NCBI GenBank assembly: GCA_937891425.1
Contig: CALAGD010000044.1
Span: 1 to 25,652, forward strand
Direction of reading: 5' to 3'
DNA: 25,652 nucleotides
Source: an uncultured Pigmentiphaga sp.
GTDB taxonomy: Bacteria; Pseudomonadota; Gammaproteobacteria; Burkholderiales; Burkholderiaceae_B
Shown here: piece by piece, positions 14,722 through 21,059 of the stretch
How the letters are laid out: every line of letters begins with the position of its first letter
How positions within the stretch are numbered: position 1 is the first letter of the stretch
Program-made: the position numbers and the translations under genes
Notes under the pieces: generated by a model
Databases searched by the model: none
Told to the model about the DNA's origin: nothing
The model's input: the letters and a program-made list of their open reading frames with translations, nothing else

Positions 14722-15797
14722 GTGGTCAGCCCCTCTTCGAGGAGTCGCGCCATTTCGGCACGGCCATATTCATGCAGGCCCAGGGCGGCCAGCGTGCGGC
14801 TGCCACGGGACAGGTCCTGCCCGCAGATGGCAGAAGCGATCGCCAGCAGACCCTTCGCGACCGGCGTCTCGACCCCCGCCCAATCAGCCACCGATACCAG
14901 GAAAGCCAGCCCGTAGTGCACGTCTTCGGTCATGTAGCGGTGCTTCATGAGATCGATTTTCTCGCGCCAGTCGCCGCTGTCGACCAGACGCTTGTGCGCA
15001 TCGCCATACATCCATTGGTCGGTGTGGTAGTGATCACTGAGCGGGAAATGGGATGGCGCATAGCCCAGTGCCTCGCGCACGGCGATGCGCTCGTGATCCA
15101 GCACATCGGTGACGCGCCGGATTGACGGCTGCGTGCCTTCGTTGTGGATGTCCCAGGCATCGAAGTGCTCCAACGGCCCTGCGTTCATCAGGATGAGCGG
15201 CGGGTGAATGATGGGGCCAGCGTTCATCAGCGCCCCTGACAGCACATCTTCGATGGGAAAGACCGAGGGATAGGCAGCGCGCACGACGCCGATCGCGTGC
15301 TCGCGGTTGCGGTTGGGAAACACACCCGTAGGCAAACGGACTGCCCTGACCGTGATGGCCACTTTATTGGGCCCATGCTTGCGCGTAAGGTACGGCAGCG
15401 TCCCCGTTTCGCAGAAGCTGACATCGGCTGTGCAACCCGCCTGACGCAGCGTACGGCTCATGGCAAAGCTGCCGAACGTACCCGGCGGCAAGAACACCAC
15501 CTGGCCGTCGCGCATGTGCGGAGCCATGGCTCGGGCCAGATCTTCCTGGGCAAATGCGGGCGTGGGGATGACGATGAGCTCAGCATCGGACACGGCCTCA
15601 TCCAGACGGGAGGTTACGCGCGCCAGCTTCACCGGGCGCGTGCCGTGTTCGTCCTTGAGCACGATTGCCCCCGATTGCAGCACTGGCTGCAAGGCCGCTA
15701 CGTCGCGCCGCCAGAAGCTGACTTCGTGCCCCTGCTCGGCCAGATCGGCGGCCGCCGCATAACTTCCGTTGCCTCCTCCCAGTACAGCGATTCGCAT
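14718..15797 (-). CDS. Opine (octopine/nopaline) dehydrogenase family protein
   Basis: This 359-residue oxidoreductase has a Rossmann N-terminus MRIAVLGGGNGSYAAAADLAEQGHEVSFWRRD and an octopine-dehydrogenase-type C-terminal domain. The C-terminal part contains GPIIHPPLILMNAGPLEHFDAWDIHNEGTQPSIRRVTDVLDHER, including the conserved HPP and NAG motifs. The family makes or oxidises N-(carboxyalkyl)amino acids, though some members act on other 2-oxo or hydroxy acids. A strong GGAGGAG box precedes the ATG at 15797; longer in-frame starts lack one. It is the first gene of the unit that continues into a second dehydrogenase and an ABC importer, so its substrate is probably imported. It ends within the start of the next gene (ATGA). 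Confidence 0.88.
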   Translation of the reverse strand: MRIAVLGGGNGSYAAAADLAEQGHEVSFWRRDVAALQPVLQSGAIVLKDEHGTRPVKLARVTSRLDEAVSDAELIVIPTPAFAQEDLARAMAPHMRDGQVVFLPPGTFGSFAMSRTLRQAGCTADVSFCETGTLPYLTRKHGPNKVAITVRAVRLPTGVFPNRNREHAIGVVRAAYPSVFPIEDVLSGALMNAGPIIHPPLILMNAGPLEHFDAWDIHNEGTQPSIRRVTDVLDHERIAVREALGYAPSHFPLSDHYHTDQWMYGDAHKRLVDSGDWREKIDLMKHRYMTEDVHYGLAFLVSVADWAGVETPVAKGLLAIASAICGQDLSRGSRTLAALGLHEYGRAEMARLLEEGLTT

Positions 15798-15811
15798 TTC
15801 ACTCCTCCGAT

Positions 15812-15830
15812 TGCATGTATGCGCATGCAT
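15812..15830. repeat. Inverted-repeat box 1 (TGCATG-N6-CATGCA)
   Basis: TGCATG and CATGCA arms are separated by 6 nt and include GCGCATGCAT, the 10-mer shared with box 2 about 234 nt upstream. It lies 15-33 nt before the opine-type dehydrogenase start, next to the ribosome-binding site. Confidence 0.4.
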
Positions 15831-15845
15831 ATTTATGGGCGACAT

Positions 15846-15859
15846 TCGGTACGTACCGA
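15846..15859. promoter_or_regulatory. Perfect 14-bp palindrome, likely operator
   Basis: TCGGTACGTACCGA is its own reverse complement. It lies 49-62 nt upstream of the opine-type dehydrogenase ATG, where a repressor would block or an activator would contact RNA polymerase. The MarR protein encoded at the end of the same unit is the most economical candidate to bind it. Confidence 0.55.
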
Positions 15860-16048
15860 TGACATTGCGAATGGCCGGGCCGCTCCTGGAATGCAGACAT
15901 CGGGGGTCGCTTGAGGTACCCCTGCTCAATGCTCGCGTACCGCGCCATGAAACGCATGAGGACGCGTTGTAAGGGATGGCCCAGGGTGTTGTGAAACCGT
16001 TGCGGTGAGCTGCTGCGCCTCAGGTGGCGTTGGAAAAAATCATAAGTC

Positions 16049-16066
16049 ATGCAAGCGCATGCATGT
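16049..16066. repeat. Inverted-repeat box 2 (CATGCA-N6-TGCATG)
   Basis: CATGCA and TGCATG arms are separated by 6 nt and contain the same GCGCATGCAT 10-mer as box 1. The pair could be a distal operator for looping, or chance enrichment of a self-complementary motif. Confidence 0.35.
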
Positions 16067-16235
16067 CAATAGTGGCTTACGCGAAGCTGCCGCGCGTCCA
16101 GGCAACAGCGTCATCGCGTCATGCACGGCTACCGTGCTCCCGTAGCCACATGCCGGTGCATGCCCTGCGACCGTGCACCAGGAGAATGCAGGGGGCAGTC
16201 CGGAGAGCCACCAAAATATCCCAACAATTGAGCCA

Positions 16236-16259
16236 AATCCGGGAAGGTCATTCCGGATT
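16236..16259 (-). terminator. Hairpin at the ogt stop codon
   Basis: AATCCGG and CCGGATT form a 7-bp stem with a 10-nt loop that begins inside the ogt stop codon on the minus strand. There is no U tract, so it is a weak terminator at best. Confidence 0.35.
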
Positions 16260-16830
16260 ACGCCACCCATCTGACGCTTGCGCGCCCAACCAGGGCTTCG
16301 CTTTCGCGTTGCAGCAACCTGCGCTTGGCCTCGATGCCCCAGCGATACCCCGTCATCGAACCGTCGGAGCCGACCACCCGGTGGCATGGCACGAGCACGG
16401 CGACCGGGTTTGCGCCACATGCGCGCGCTACGGCCCGTACTGCTCGCGGCTGGCCCACCTGTTGCGCAAGGTCCGCGTATGAGAGCGTTCCGCCTGGGGG
16501 TATGCGACGCAACGCGTCCCACACCATGCGTTGGAACGGCGTGCCACGCAGGTCCAACGGAACGTCCACGCTCTCCAGCGGGTTTTCGAGGATCTCGACA
16601 ACACGATCAAACATGCGGCTGCATTCGCCGGCCCCGTTTGCCACGCGCAGCGTCGGAGATGCCTTCGCGAATGCCGTGCGAAACGCCTCCTCCAGCAACA
16701 ATGGGTCGTCGCCAAGCGCAAGCCAGCATATACCCCTGTCGCTTTGCGCGATGAGAGCGTGGCCCAGCCAGCATGGTGCCAGGCCATAGCGTATGGCGCG
16801 GCCCTGCGATACGGACGCATGGTACGTCAT
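16258..16830 (-). CDS. ogt: Methylated-DNA--protein-cysteine methyltransferase
   Basis: This 190-residue suicide repair protein removes alkyl groups from O6-methylguanine by transfer to its own cysteine. The active site VPCHRVVGSDGSMTGYRWG is present (PCHRV at about 148-152, acceptor Cys149). The helix-turn-helix and arginine finger appear as SYADLAQQVGQPRAVRAVARACGANPVAVLVPCHR, and the start of the domain as GTPFQRMVWDALRRIPPGGTLSY. There is no Ada zinc domain, so it is Ogt/AdaB-like rather than full Ada. GGAG 6 nt before the ATG at 16830 favours that start over a GTG at 16884. The symbol is a family assignment. Confidence 0.88.
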   Translation of the reverse strand: MTYHASVSQGRAIRYGLAPCWLGHALIAQSDRGICWLALGDDPLLLEEAFRTAFAKASPTLRVANGAGECSRMFDRVVEILENPLESVDVPLDLRGTPFQRMVWDALRRIPPGGTLSYADLAQQVGQPRAVRAVARACGANPVAVLVPCHRVVGSDGSMTGYRWGIEAKRRLLQRESEALVGRASVRWVA

Positions 16831-17021
16831 GGACTGCTCCGGAAAGACGACTCGACATGCAGGGAGTTGGTTCTTCGTGCACATTAACTCCGCACGTTGC
16901 CTGGCGCAACCTCACCTGCAAATGACCTCGCACCCGCAGGCAGCTTCGGCCGAGCAGCAAACACGAACACCACCACGCTGCTACACTTACCGCCAGCAAA
17001 ACCGTGCAATGGTCATCCCCT

Positions 17022-17387
17022 ATGATGCGCAAAGCCCTGGGCGTACTCGCCATCCTTTCTCTGGCCGCATGCAGCGCTTCACGCGATTTTCACGCTGAGG
17101 AACAGAGCAAGCGGGCCAGGCAGGCCGAAATCATCGCCACCGCGCCCCACCCCAATTTTGTCGGCACCCCCGAATGGTATGAGTGGGTGAACCGCTGGAC
17201 TGGTGTCGTCGACGCAGAAGGTCATGGTCCGGATCCCGGCTCTGTCGAGTGGTGCCATGCCGTGAACTACAAGGTAACGGGTTTCTTCTCCGATGACTCG
17301 ATGGTATGTGACAGGAAGTGGGAACGCCGCATAGACAACATCCTGCGTAGCACTGACGGATGGTTCGGACTTGTGCCTGGAAATTGA
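17022..17387 (+). CDS. Small lipoprotein, unknown function
   Basis: This is a protein of about 121 residues with a lipoprotein signal peptide: MRKALGVLAILSLAACSAS, lipobox LAAC with Cys16 counted from the ATG at 17025. The mature part contains WYEWVNRWTGVVDAEGHGPDPGSVEWCHAVNYKVTG and SMVCDRKWERRIDNIL. It has two cysteines that could form a disulfide and many tryptophans. I do not recognise the family. Two adjacent ATGs (17022 and 17025) both lack a good Shine-Dalgarno, which lowers confidence in the start but not in the gene, because a clear terminator follows directly. It is divergent from ogt. It is probably anchored to the inner leaflet of the outer membrane. Confidence 0.7.
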   Translation: MMRKALGVLAILSLAACSASRDFHAEEQSKRARQAEIIATAPHPNFVGTPEWYEWVNRWTGVVDAEGHGPDPGSVEWCHAVNYKVTGFFSDDSMVCDRKWERRIDNILRSTDGWFGLVPGN

Positions 17388-17402
17388 TGAACCCGCAACC
17401 AT

Positions 17403-17449
17403 GCGCAACCCTGGCCGGGCCGAACACCCGGCGAAGGTTGCGCGTTTTC
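17403..17449 (+). terminator. Rho-independent terminator of the lipoprotein gene
   Basis: The outer arms GCGCAACC and GGTTGCGC pair perfectly, with an inner CCGGG/CCCGG stem, and GTTTTCT follows. It lies 16 nt after the stop codon. Confidence 0.75.
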
Positions 17450-17470
17450 TGAAGCAGTGATCTGTTCCTG

Positions 17471-18349
17471 TTACTTCGTGAGCTCCGGAGCAGTCCTGGG
17501 GGCAACCCGGCGCCTGGTCCCCTGCTCGTAGGCATAGGCCGCCTTGAACAGCTTGCCCTCATCGAACGGACGCGCCATCAACTCGATCCCGATGGGAAGC
17601 CCCGCGGCGGAGTACCCTGCAGGGATGGTCATGGCGGGATGCCCCGTGAACGTTGCCAAGAGCCGGTTACTGCCCTGCGTGCTTCTGGGCAGCGGAACGG
17701 GCGCATAATCAAACGTGGCGTAGACGATCGCATCCACCTGATGGTCTGCCATGGCCTTGAGTACGGCAGTCCGCAGTTTCGAGCGCGTATCCAGCTGCTT
17801 CAGGAACGCAGGCTCGTCGGGCGTATGGCCTGCGTCCGCCTGCATCATCTTCCTGCGTGTCTCGACCAGCGCAGGATGCTCGATGATCTCCTTGTAGCTG
17901 CGGATAGGAGAATTCGGATGCTCCGCGAGATAGGCATTGGTGGCCACCTCGGTTTCATACGTACTGGACGAAGCTCCGCTTCCAGCCAGCAGCTCCTTCA
18001 GGTTGGGGATCTCGATCCCGTCCACCACCTCTGCACCCAGTGCCTTCATGTCGGCGATGGCCCGGTCGATGACTGCCCTTACCTCCTTGTACTCGGGGGA
18101 ATTCACGTCCGTCTCGTTCGCCATGGGCTGCCGGAGCACGCCCAGACGCATCCCTTTCAGCCCGGCGGGGTCCAGGAACGCAGTATACGTCTCCGGAACC
18201 TTGCCGTAGGTTTCCGCCGTGATGGGATCCTTGGGGTCATAGCCGGCGATGACATCCAGCAGGATGGCCGCATCCTTGACCGTGCGCGTCATTGGTCCGA
18301 GTGTATCGCGCGAGGGCCCCTGTGGCATCGCGCCGAAGCGACTGACCAG
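17471..18349 (-). pseudogene. Amidase-signature enzyme, N-terminal half missing
   Basis: Amidase-signature enzymes hydrolyse amides with a Ser-cisSer-Lys triad in a protein of about 450-520 residues. Here only the C-terminal part, roughly 290 residues, is recognisable. It begins near LVSRFGAMPQGPSRDTLGPMTRTVKDAAILLDVIAGYDPKDPIT and ends with GHPAMTIPAGYSAAGLPIGIELMARPFDEGKLFKAAYAYEQGT. The glycine/serine-rich segment with the catalytic serines and the upstream lysine are absent. The sequence before about 18349 has no family resemblance in any frame. The break lies about 285 nt downstream of tRNA-Leu on the same strand. The open frame extends to 18493, but the extra 48 residues look like filler. 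It is almost certainly a remnant. Confidence 0.85.
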
Positions 18350-18463
18350 AGGCACCATGAACTGAAGAGGGTGGCAGGTGCGCTGCCCACGAGATCTGGC
18401 GTGAACGAGATACTGCTGCCTTCGACATGCGGCTGACACCCGCTGCGCCGGCGTCATGGGCAG

Positions 18464-18483
18464 GCTGCAACTCAAGTTGCAGC
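18464..18483. repeat. 20-bp near-perfect palindrome
   Basis: GCTGCAACT and AGTTGCAGC are perfect 9-bp arms around a CA centre. It lies between tRNA-Leu and the broken end of the amidase. It could be a recombinase or repressor site, or a hairpin of the tRNA transcript; no U tract follows. Confidence 0.45.
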
Positions 18484-18549
18484 ACAGCGACAAGAAACTG
18501 AAGAGCAGGCGCTACCACACGGAACGTCAATCTGAGGGCCGTGCAGCAA

Positions 18550-18584
18550 AAATGCGGAAAACAAAGTGAGGAACAAATGCGGAA
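18550..18584. repeat. Direct repeat AAATGCGGAA, two copies 25 nt apart
   Basis: The 10-mer occurs at 18550-18559 and 18575-18584, 51-85 nt downstream of the tRNA-Leu 3' end. Short spaced direct repeats beside a tRNA 3' end are typical of integrase arm or accessory sites, but no integrase gene is present. Confidence 0.4.
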
Positions 18585-18634
18585 CGCTTCGGCCCTTGAG
18601 GCCGCGTACGTTGCGCAAGTTGTTGATTTGGCTG

Positions 18635-18719
18635 TGGTGCCCAGGGCCGGACTCGAACCGGCACACCTTGCGGCGGGGGATTTTGAGTCCCCTGCGTCTA
18701 CCAATTCCGCCACCCGGGC
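18635..18719 (-). tRNA. tRNA-Leu(CAA)
   Basis: The minus strand folds into an 85-nt tRNA including an encoded CCA (18635-18637). The acceptor arms are GCCCGGG and CCTGGGC (one G-T pair). The anticodon stem is GGGGA/TCCCC with loop CTCAAAA, which gives anticodon CAA at 18683-18685, reading UUG. A long variable arm and the T-arm GGTTCGAGTCC identify it as a type II leucine tRNA. It appears intact although both flanking genes are truncated. Confidence 0.96.
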
Positions 18720-18764
18720 AAGAGAAAGTGCAGCCTCGCAAACGCACATGAAGCGAAGACGAAA

Positions 18765-18793
18765 ATTATAGCCGCAACCACATGCATGGACAA
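18765..18793 (-). promoter_or_regulatory. Promoter of tRNA-Leu
   Basis: The minus strand has TTGTCC (18788-18793), a 17-nt spacer and TATAAT (18765-18770), about 46 nt upstream of the tRNA 5' end. This matches a sigma-70 promoter. It marks the limit of the tRNA unit and so places the junction with the thiolase fragment between 18794 and about 18866. Confidence 0.75.
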
Positions 18794-18865
18794 GTCAACG
18801 GCCCCCCCGCAGGATCGCCAGTCGCCGGGCCGGCAACACCCCGTCGGGGGCAATTTTCCTCTGAT

Positions 18866-19129
18866 ATACTCGCCGGACGTAGGGTCTTCGTTCACGTAGG
18901 ACGGCTGGATACCCAGGCGCTGGGCCAGCAGAGGAGACGCATTGGCCTGAGGGTTAAACCGGCTTTGCTGGGTGATGACGCCATCGATGTCAGAGGCCTG
19001 CAACCCCGCATCCTTGATGGCTGCAATGCACGCCTGCAGACCCAGCTCGACGGGAGAAACCTCGGGCTTGCGCATCACGGCGCTCTGGCCCACACCAACA
19101 ATGCTGCACGTTGGACTTGCCATGATCAT
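18866..19129 (-). pseudogene. Thiolase / lipid-transfer-protein-like fragment, N-terminal only
   Basis: The first roughly 88 residues match the N-terminus of SCP2-type thiolases and related aldolases: SPTCSIVGVGQSAVMRKPEVSPVELGLQACIAAIKDAGLQASDIDGVITQQSRFNPQANASPLLAQRLGIQPSYV. A full protein would be about 380-400 residues and carry the nucleophilic cysteine near residue 90 or later, which is absent. After NEDPTSGEY the frame runs into the tRNA-Leu upstream region and is unrelated. The start (ATG at 19129, or a second ATG at 19123 with AGGA at better spacing) overlaps the repaired stop of the preceding dehydratase, so it was the next gene of the same operon. Confidence 0.8.
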
Positions 19130-19604
19130 TCCTGCATGTCGCGACCGGATTCAAGCAGGACTGTGCACCGAGCTGCCAGAATCTGCTGGCCGTCCTGGTT
19201 CACGCCTTTCTTTCCAGTACCACCCATGGCTCGGCAGCGTCTGCTGATTTTTCGACGACCTCACCCGAAAACGTCATGGAGTCGCCCTCGAAGGTAGGAT
19301 TCATCTGCCTCGTGGCCAGCTTGCGCAAGCGGCCCTTCGGGCCCATCCAGTCGGTCAGCAGACGCACCATGAGCGACTCGCGGTATGCTCCACTGGCAAT
19401 GAACGTCTTGAGGTTTCCTTCACGGCGTACATATTCGCGGTCGTAATGCAGCTGCGCGTAGTTTTCCTGGAATCCCGCCCAACGCACCGCGTCGATGATC
19501 GTGAGTTCGCCGTATGAGCGCGCAGGAATCGTGTCGCCGATACGGATGGTTTCAAACCTGGGCGCCGCCTGTTTCGACTCAGACGCGCTTTGTACGACTT
19601 CCAT
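19126..19604 (-). pseudogene. MaoC-like (R)-hydratase/dehydratase, frameshifted near the end
   Basis: This is a hotdog-fold hydratase or dehydratase for acyl-CoA. An excellent TAGGAGG box precedes the ATG at 19604. The protein begins MEVVQSASESKQAAPRFETI. It carries the hydratase-type motif NYAQLHYDREYVRREGNLKTFIASGAYRESL (with the catalytic-type His in LHYD) and ends NPTFEGDSMTFSGEVVEKSADAAEPWVVLERK. A stop appears at 19200, but in the next frame the sequence continues plausibly as GVNQDGQQILAARCTVLLESGRDMQE and stops at 19126, in an ATGA-type overlap with the thiolase start. One lost G near 19203-19206 explains this. The repaired length is about 159 residues. It may still fold if only the last strand is lost. 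Confidence 0.8.
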
Positions 19605-19614
19605 CAGATGCCTC

Positions 19615-20520
19615 CTAAATGACCCCGATTTCCAGCAACATCTCCCGTTCTTCGCGGGTATAACCCAGCTCCTGCAGGAGCTCGCTCGTATGCTCCCCGA
19701 GTCGCGGTGCATGCCCAACACATCTTCCGGTCGCTCCCGCTATGGCTCCCATGGGTACACGCAACCGGCCCAGGACCGGATGTTCGATTTCCCGCAGAAA
19801 CCCGCGGCCCAGCAGCTGCGCATCGTTCAGCAACTCGCCCGGCGTACTGACCGGCGTGACAGGAATGCGCCGGACACGGCAGTGACCGCGCCTTTGTACC
19901 CCTGCCGGCGTGCGACCTTGCCTGTCGCCTGGTAGGCCACCATGGCCTGCTCCAGCATGGACATCAGGCATTCCTGCACCGAGACGCGAATGATCCGCTC
20001 AGCGCCTGACTCCGCAAAACCGAGCATGGCTGCCGAGACCGCCAGCGCCACGTGCAACCCAACGATGGCATAGCAGACATGCGCGCCTGGGACCATCGGT
20101 GGGGAATCGGGTTCGCCCGTGATGTACAGAAGCCCTGAACGCGCCGCTGCGCACAGCTCATCCTCGAGATCATCCACAGTGATTACCACCACCAGATCTG
20201 GATTGGCGGCAACCAGTGACTGCGCGTCGATTCCGGCCGTATCGGGTAGCAGCACGACCTGCGCCGATTGCGCAAGCCGCATGAACACCTGCCTGCCCAT
20301 CGGTGACTCGAGATCGAGTGAGAAACTTTTCTTGCCCGCGTTGAGGAACTGGTGGAACGCCCCCCGCTTCGTGCACGGCGACACTGTCGAGACACGGCCC
20401 AAGGCGGCGCAGTTCGTCCCCCCGCGGGTGCTCGACCCGGATCACCTCATAGCCTGCTTCGACCAGCAGACGTGTGGCGTACGCCGAGCTGACGTTGGTT
20501 AGATCAATGACGCGTACCAT
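19615..20520 (-). pseudogene. Family III CoA-transferase, frameshift plus internal deletion
   Basis: Family III (CaiB/BaiF) CoA-transferases have about 400 residues; here about 300 codons remain in three frames. The N-terminus MVRVIDLTNVSSAYATRLLVEAGYEVIRVEHPRGDELRRLGP is normal. A G-run (six bases, 20360-20365) then shifts the frame into GAFHQFLNAGKKSFSLDLESPMGRQVFMRLAQSAQVVLLPDT, which continues to KGAVTAVSGAF. There the sequence jumps at about 19861-19870 to the C-terminal segment RIPVTPVSTPGELLNDAQLLGRGFLREIEHPVLGRL in a third frame, skipping roughly 80-100 residues. The position of the catalytic Asp (in the intact paralogue DYIGGIH) reads YAIVGLH, so this copy may have been a non-catalytic partner subunit. 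It directly abuts the upstream dehydratase stop. Confidence 0.85.
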
Positions 20521-21048
20521 TCAGCCTTCCCCGGACGATGAACGTGCCGGCGCCGGTTCAAAGTAGGCAATCGTCTGACGCCGCCTGAAGCAAACTTCTC
20601 CGGCCTCGTCCAGAAGCCGCTCTTCGCGCACGGCAAAGATGGTTACCCGTCCCGTCTTGCCCCTGCGTGTGTACACATCGACGATCTCGCACTCCACCTC
20701 GAACGATTCGCCAAGGTAGATGGGGCGCAACCACTCCGATTCGCTGCCTGCGTTCCGGGCTTCGGTGTATCCCGGCGGCAACGGCAGTTCCAGCCAGGGC
20801 TGCACCCATTCGCCGCCTTCCCCGCCCACACGCCGGAAGATCTCGTGTATGACCATTGGCGGGACGACCCGCCCCTTGTAACCAACCGCCCGAGCGTATT
20901 GCGCATCCAGCCAGAGCGGGTTTGCATCGCCAGTGGCACGTACGAAACGGCGTATCTCGCCCCCCGAAATGGGCTCGGGCACTTTCATGCGGCCGATGCC
21001 CCGCCCCACCCAGGTTCTCAGTTCCGGAAAAATGAGGGTATCTTCCAT
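20521..21048 (-). CDS. FAS1-like / MaoC N-terminal-type dehydratase subunit
   Basis: This 175-residue hotdog-fold protein of the FAS1-like dehydratase domain family contains EIRRFVRATGDANPLWLDAQYARAVGYKGRVVPPMVIHEIFRRVGG. The usual catalytic His of the TGDxNPxHxD motif is Trp here (NPLWLD), as in non-catalytic partner subunits. The second hotdog gene at 19126-19604 has the His, so the two probably formed a heteromeric dehydratase, like the ChsH1/ChsH2 arrangement of steroid side-chain degradation. The C-terminal part (GESFEVECEIVDVYTRRGKTGRVTIFAVREERL) completes the fold. The ATG at 21048 has AAGGAA upstream. Its TGA is followed immediately by the ATG of the next gene. Confidence 0.85.
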   Translation of the reverse strand: MEDTLIFPELRTWVGRGIGRMKVPEPISGGEIRRFVRATGDANPLWLDAQYARAVGYKGRVVPPMVIHEIFRRVGGEGGEWVQPWLELPLPPGYTEARNAGSESEWLRPIYLGESFEVECEIVDVYTRRGKTGRVTIFAVREERLLDEAGEVCFRRRQTIAYFEPAPARSSSGEG

Positions 21049-21059
21049 GCTTGCTTCCT

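Larger units (their letters stand above)
15798..16257 (-). promoter_or_regulatory. Control region upstream of the opine-type dehydrogenase unit
   Basis: These 460 nt lie between the dehydrogenase start and the ogt stop. I see no gene I can support. The region contains the 14-bp palindrome at 15846-15859, two related inverted-repeat boxes sharing GCGCATGCAT (15821-15830 and 16055-16064), and the ogt hairpin at 16236-16259. The promoter of the importer unit should lie here. No clear -35/-10 pair stands out, though CATAAATA near 15832-15840 could be part of a -10. Confidence 0.5.

Noticed and set aside
15799..16050. 83-codon minus-strand frame upstream of the opine-type dehydrogenase
   Set aside because: There is no good ribosome-binding site or family, and it runs through the palindromes of the control region.
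18541..18771. Plus-strand frame across tRNA-Leu (RAGLEPAHLAAGDFESP)
   Set aside because: The string comes from reading the tRNA antisense, a well-known spurious ORF. The short part before it could be an integrase tail but cannot be supported.
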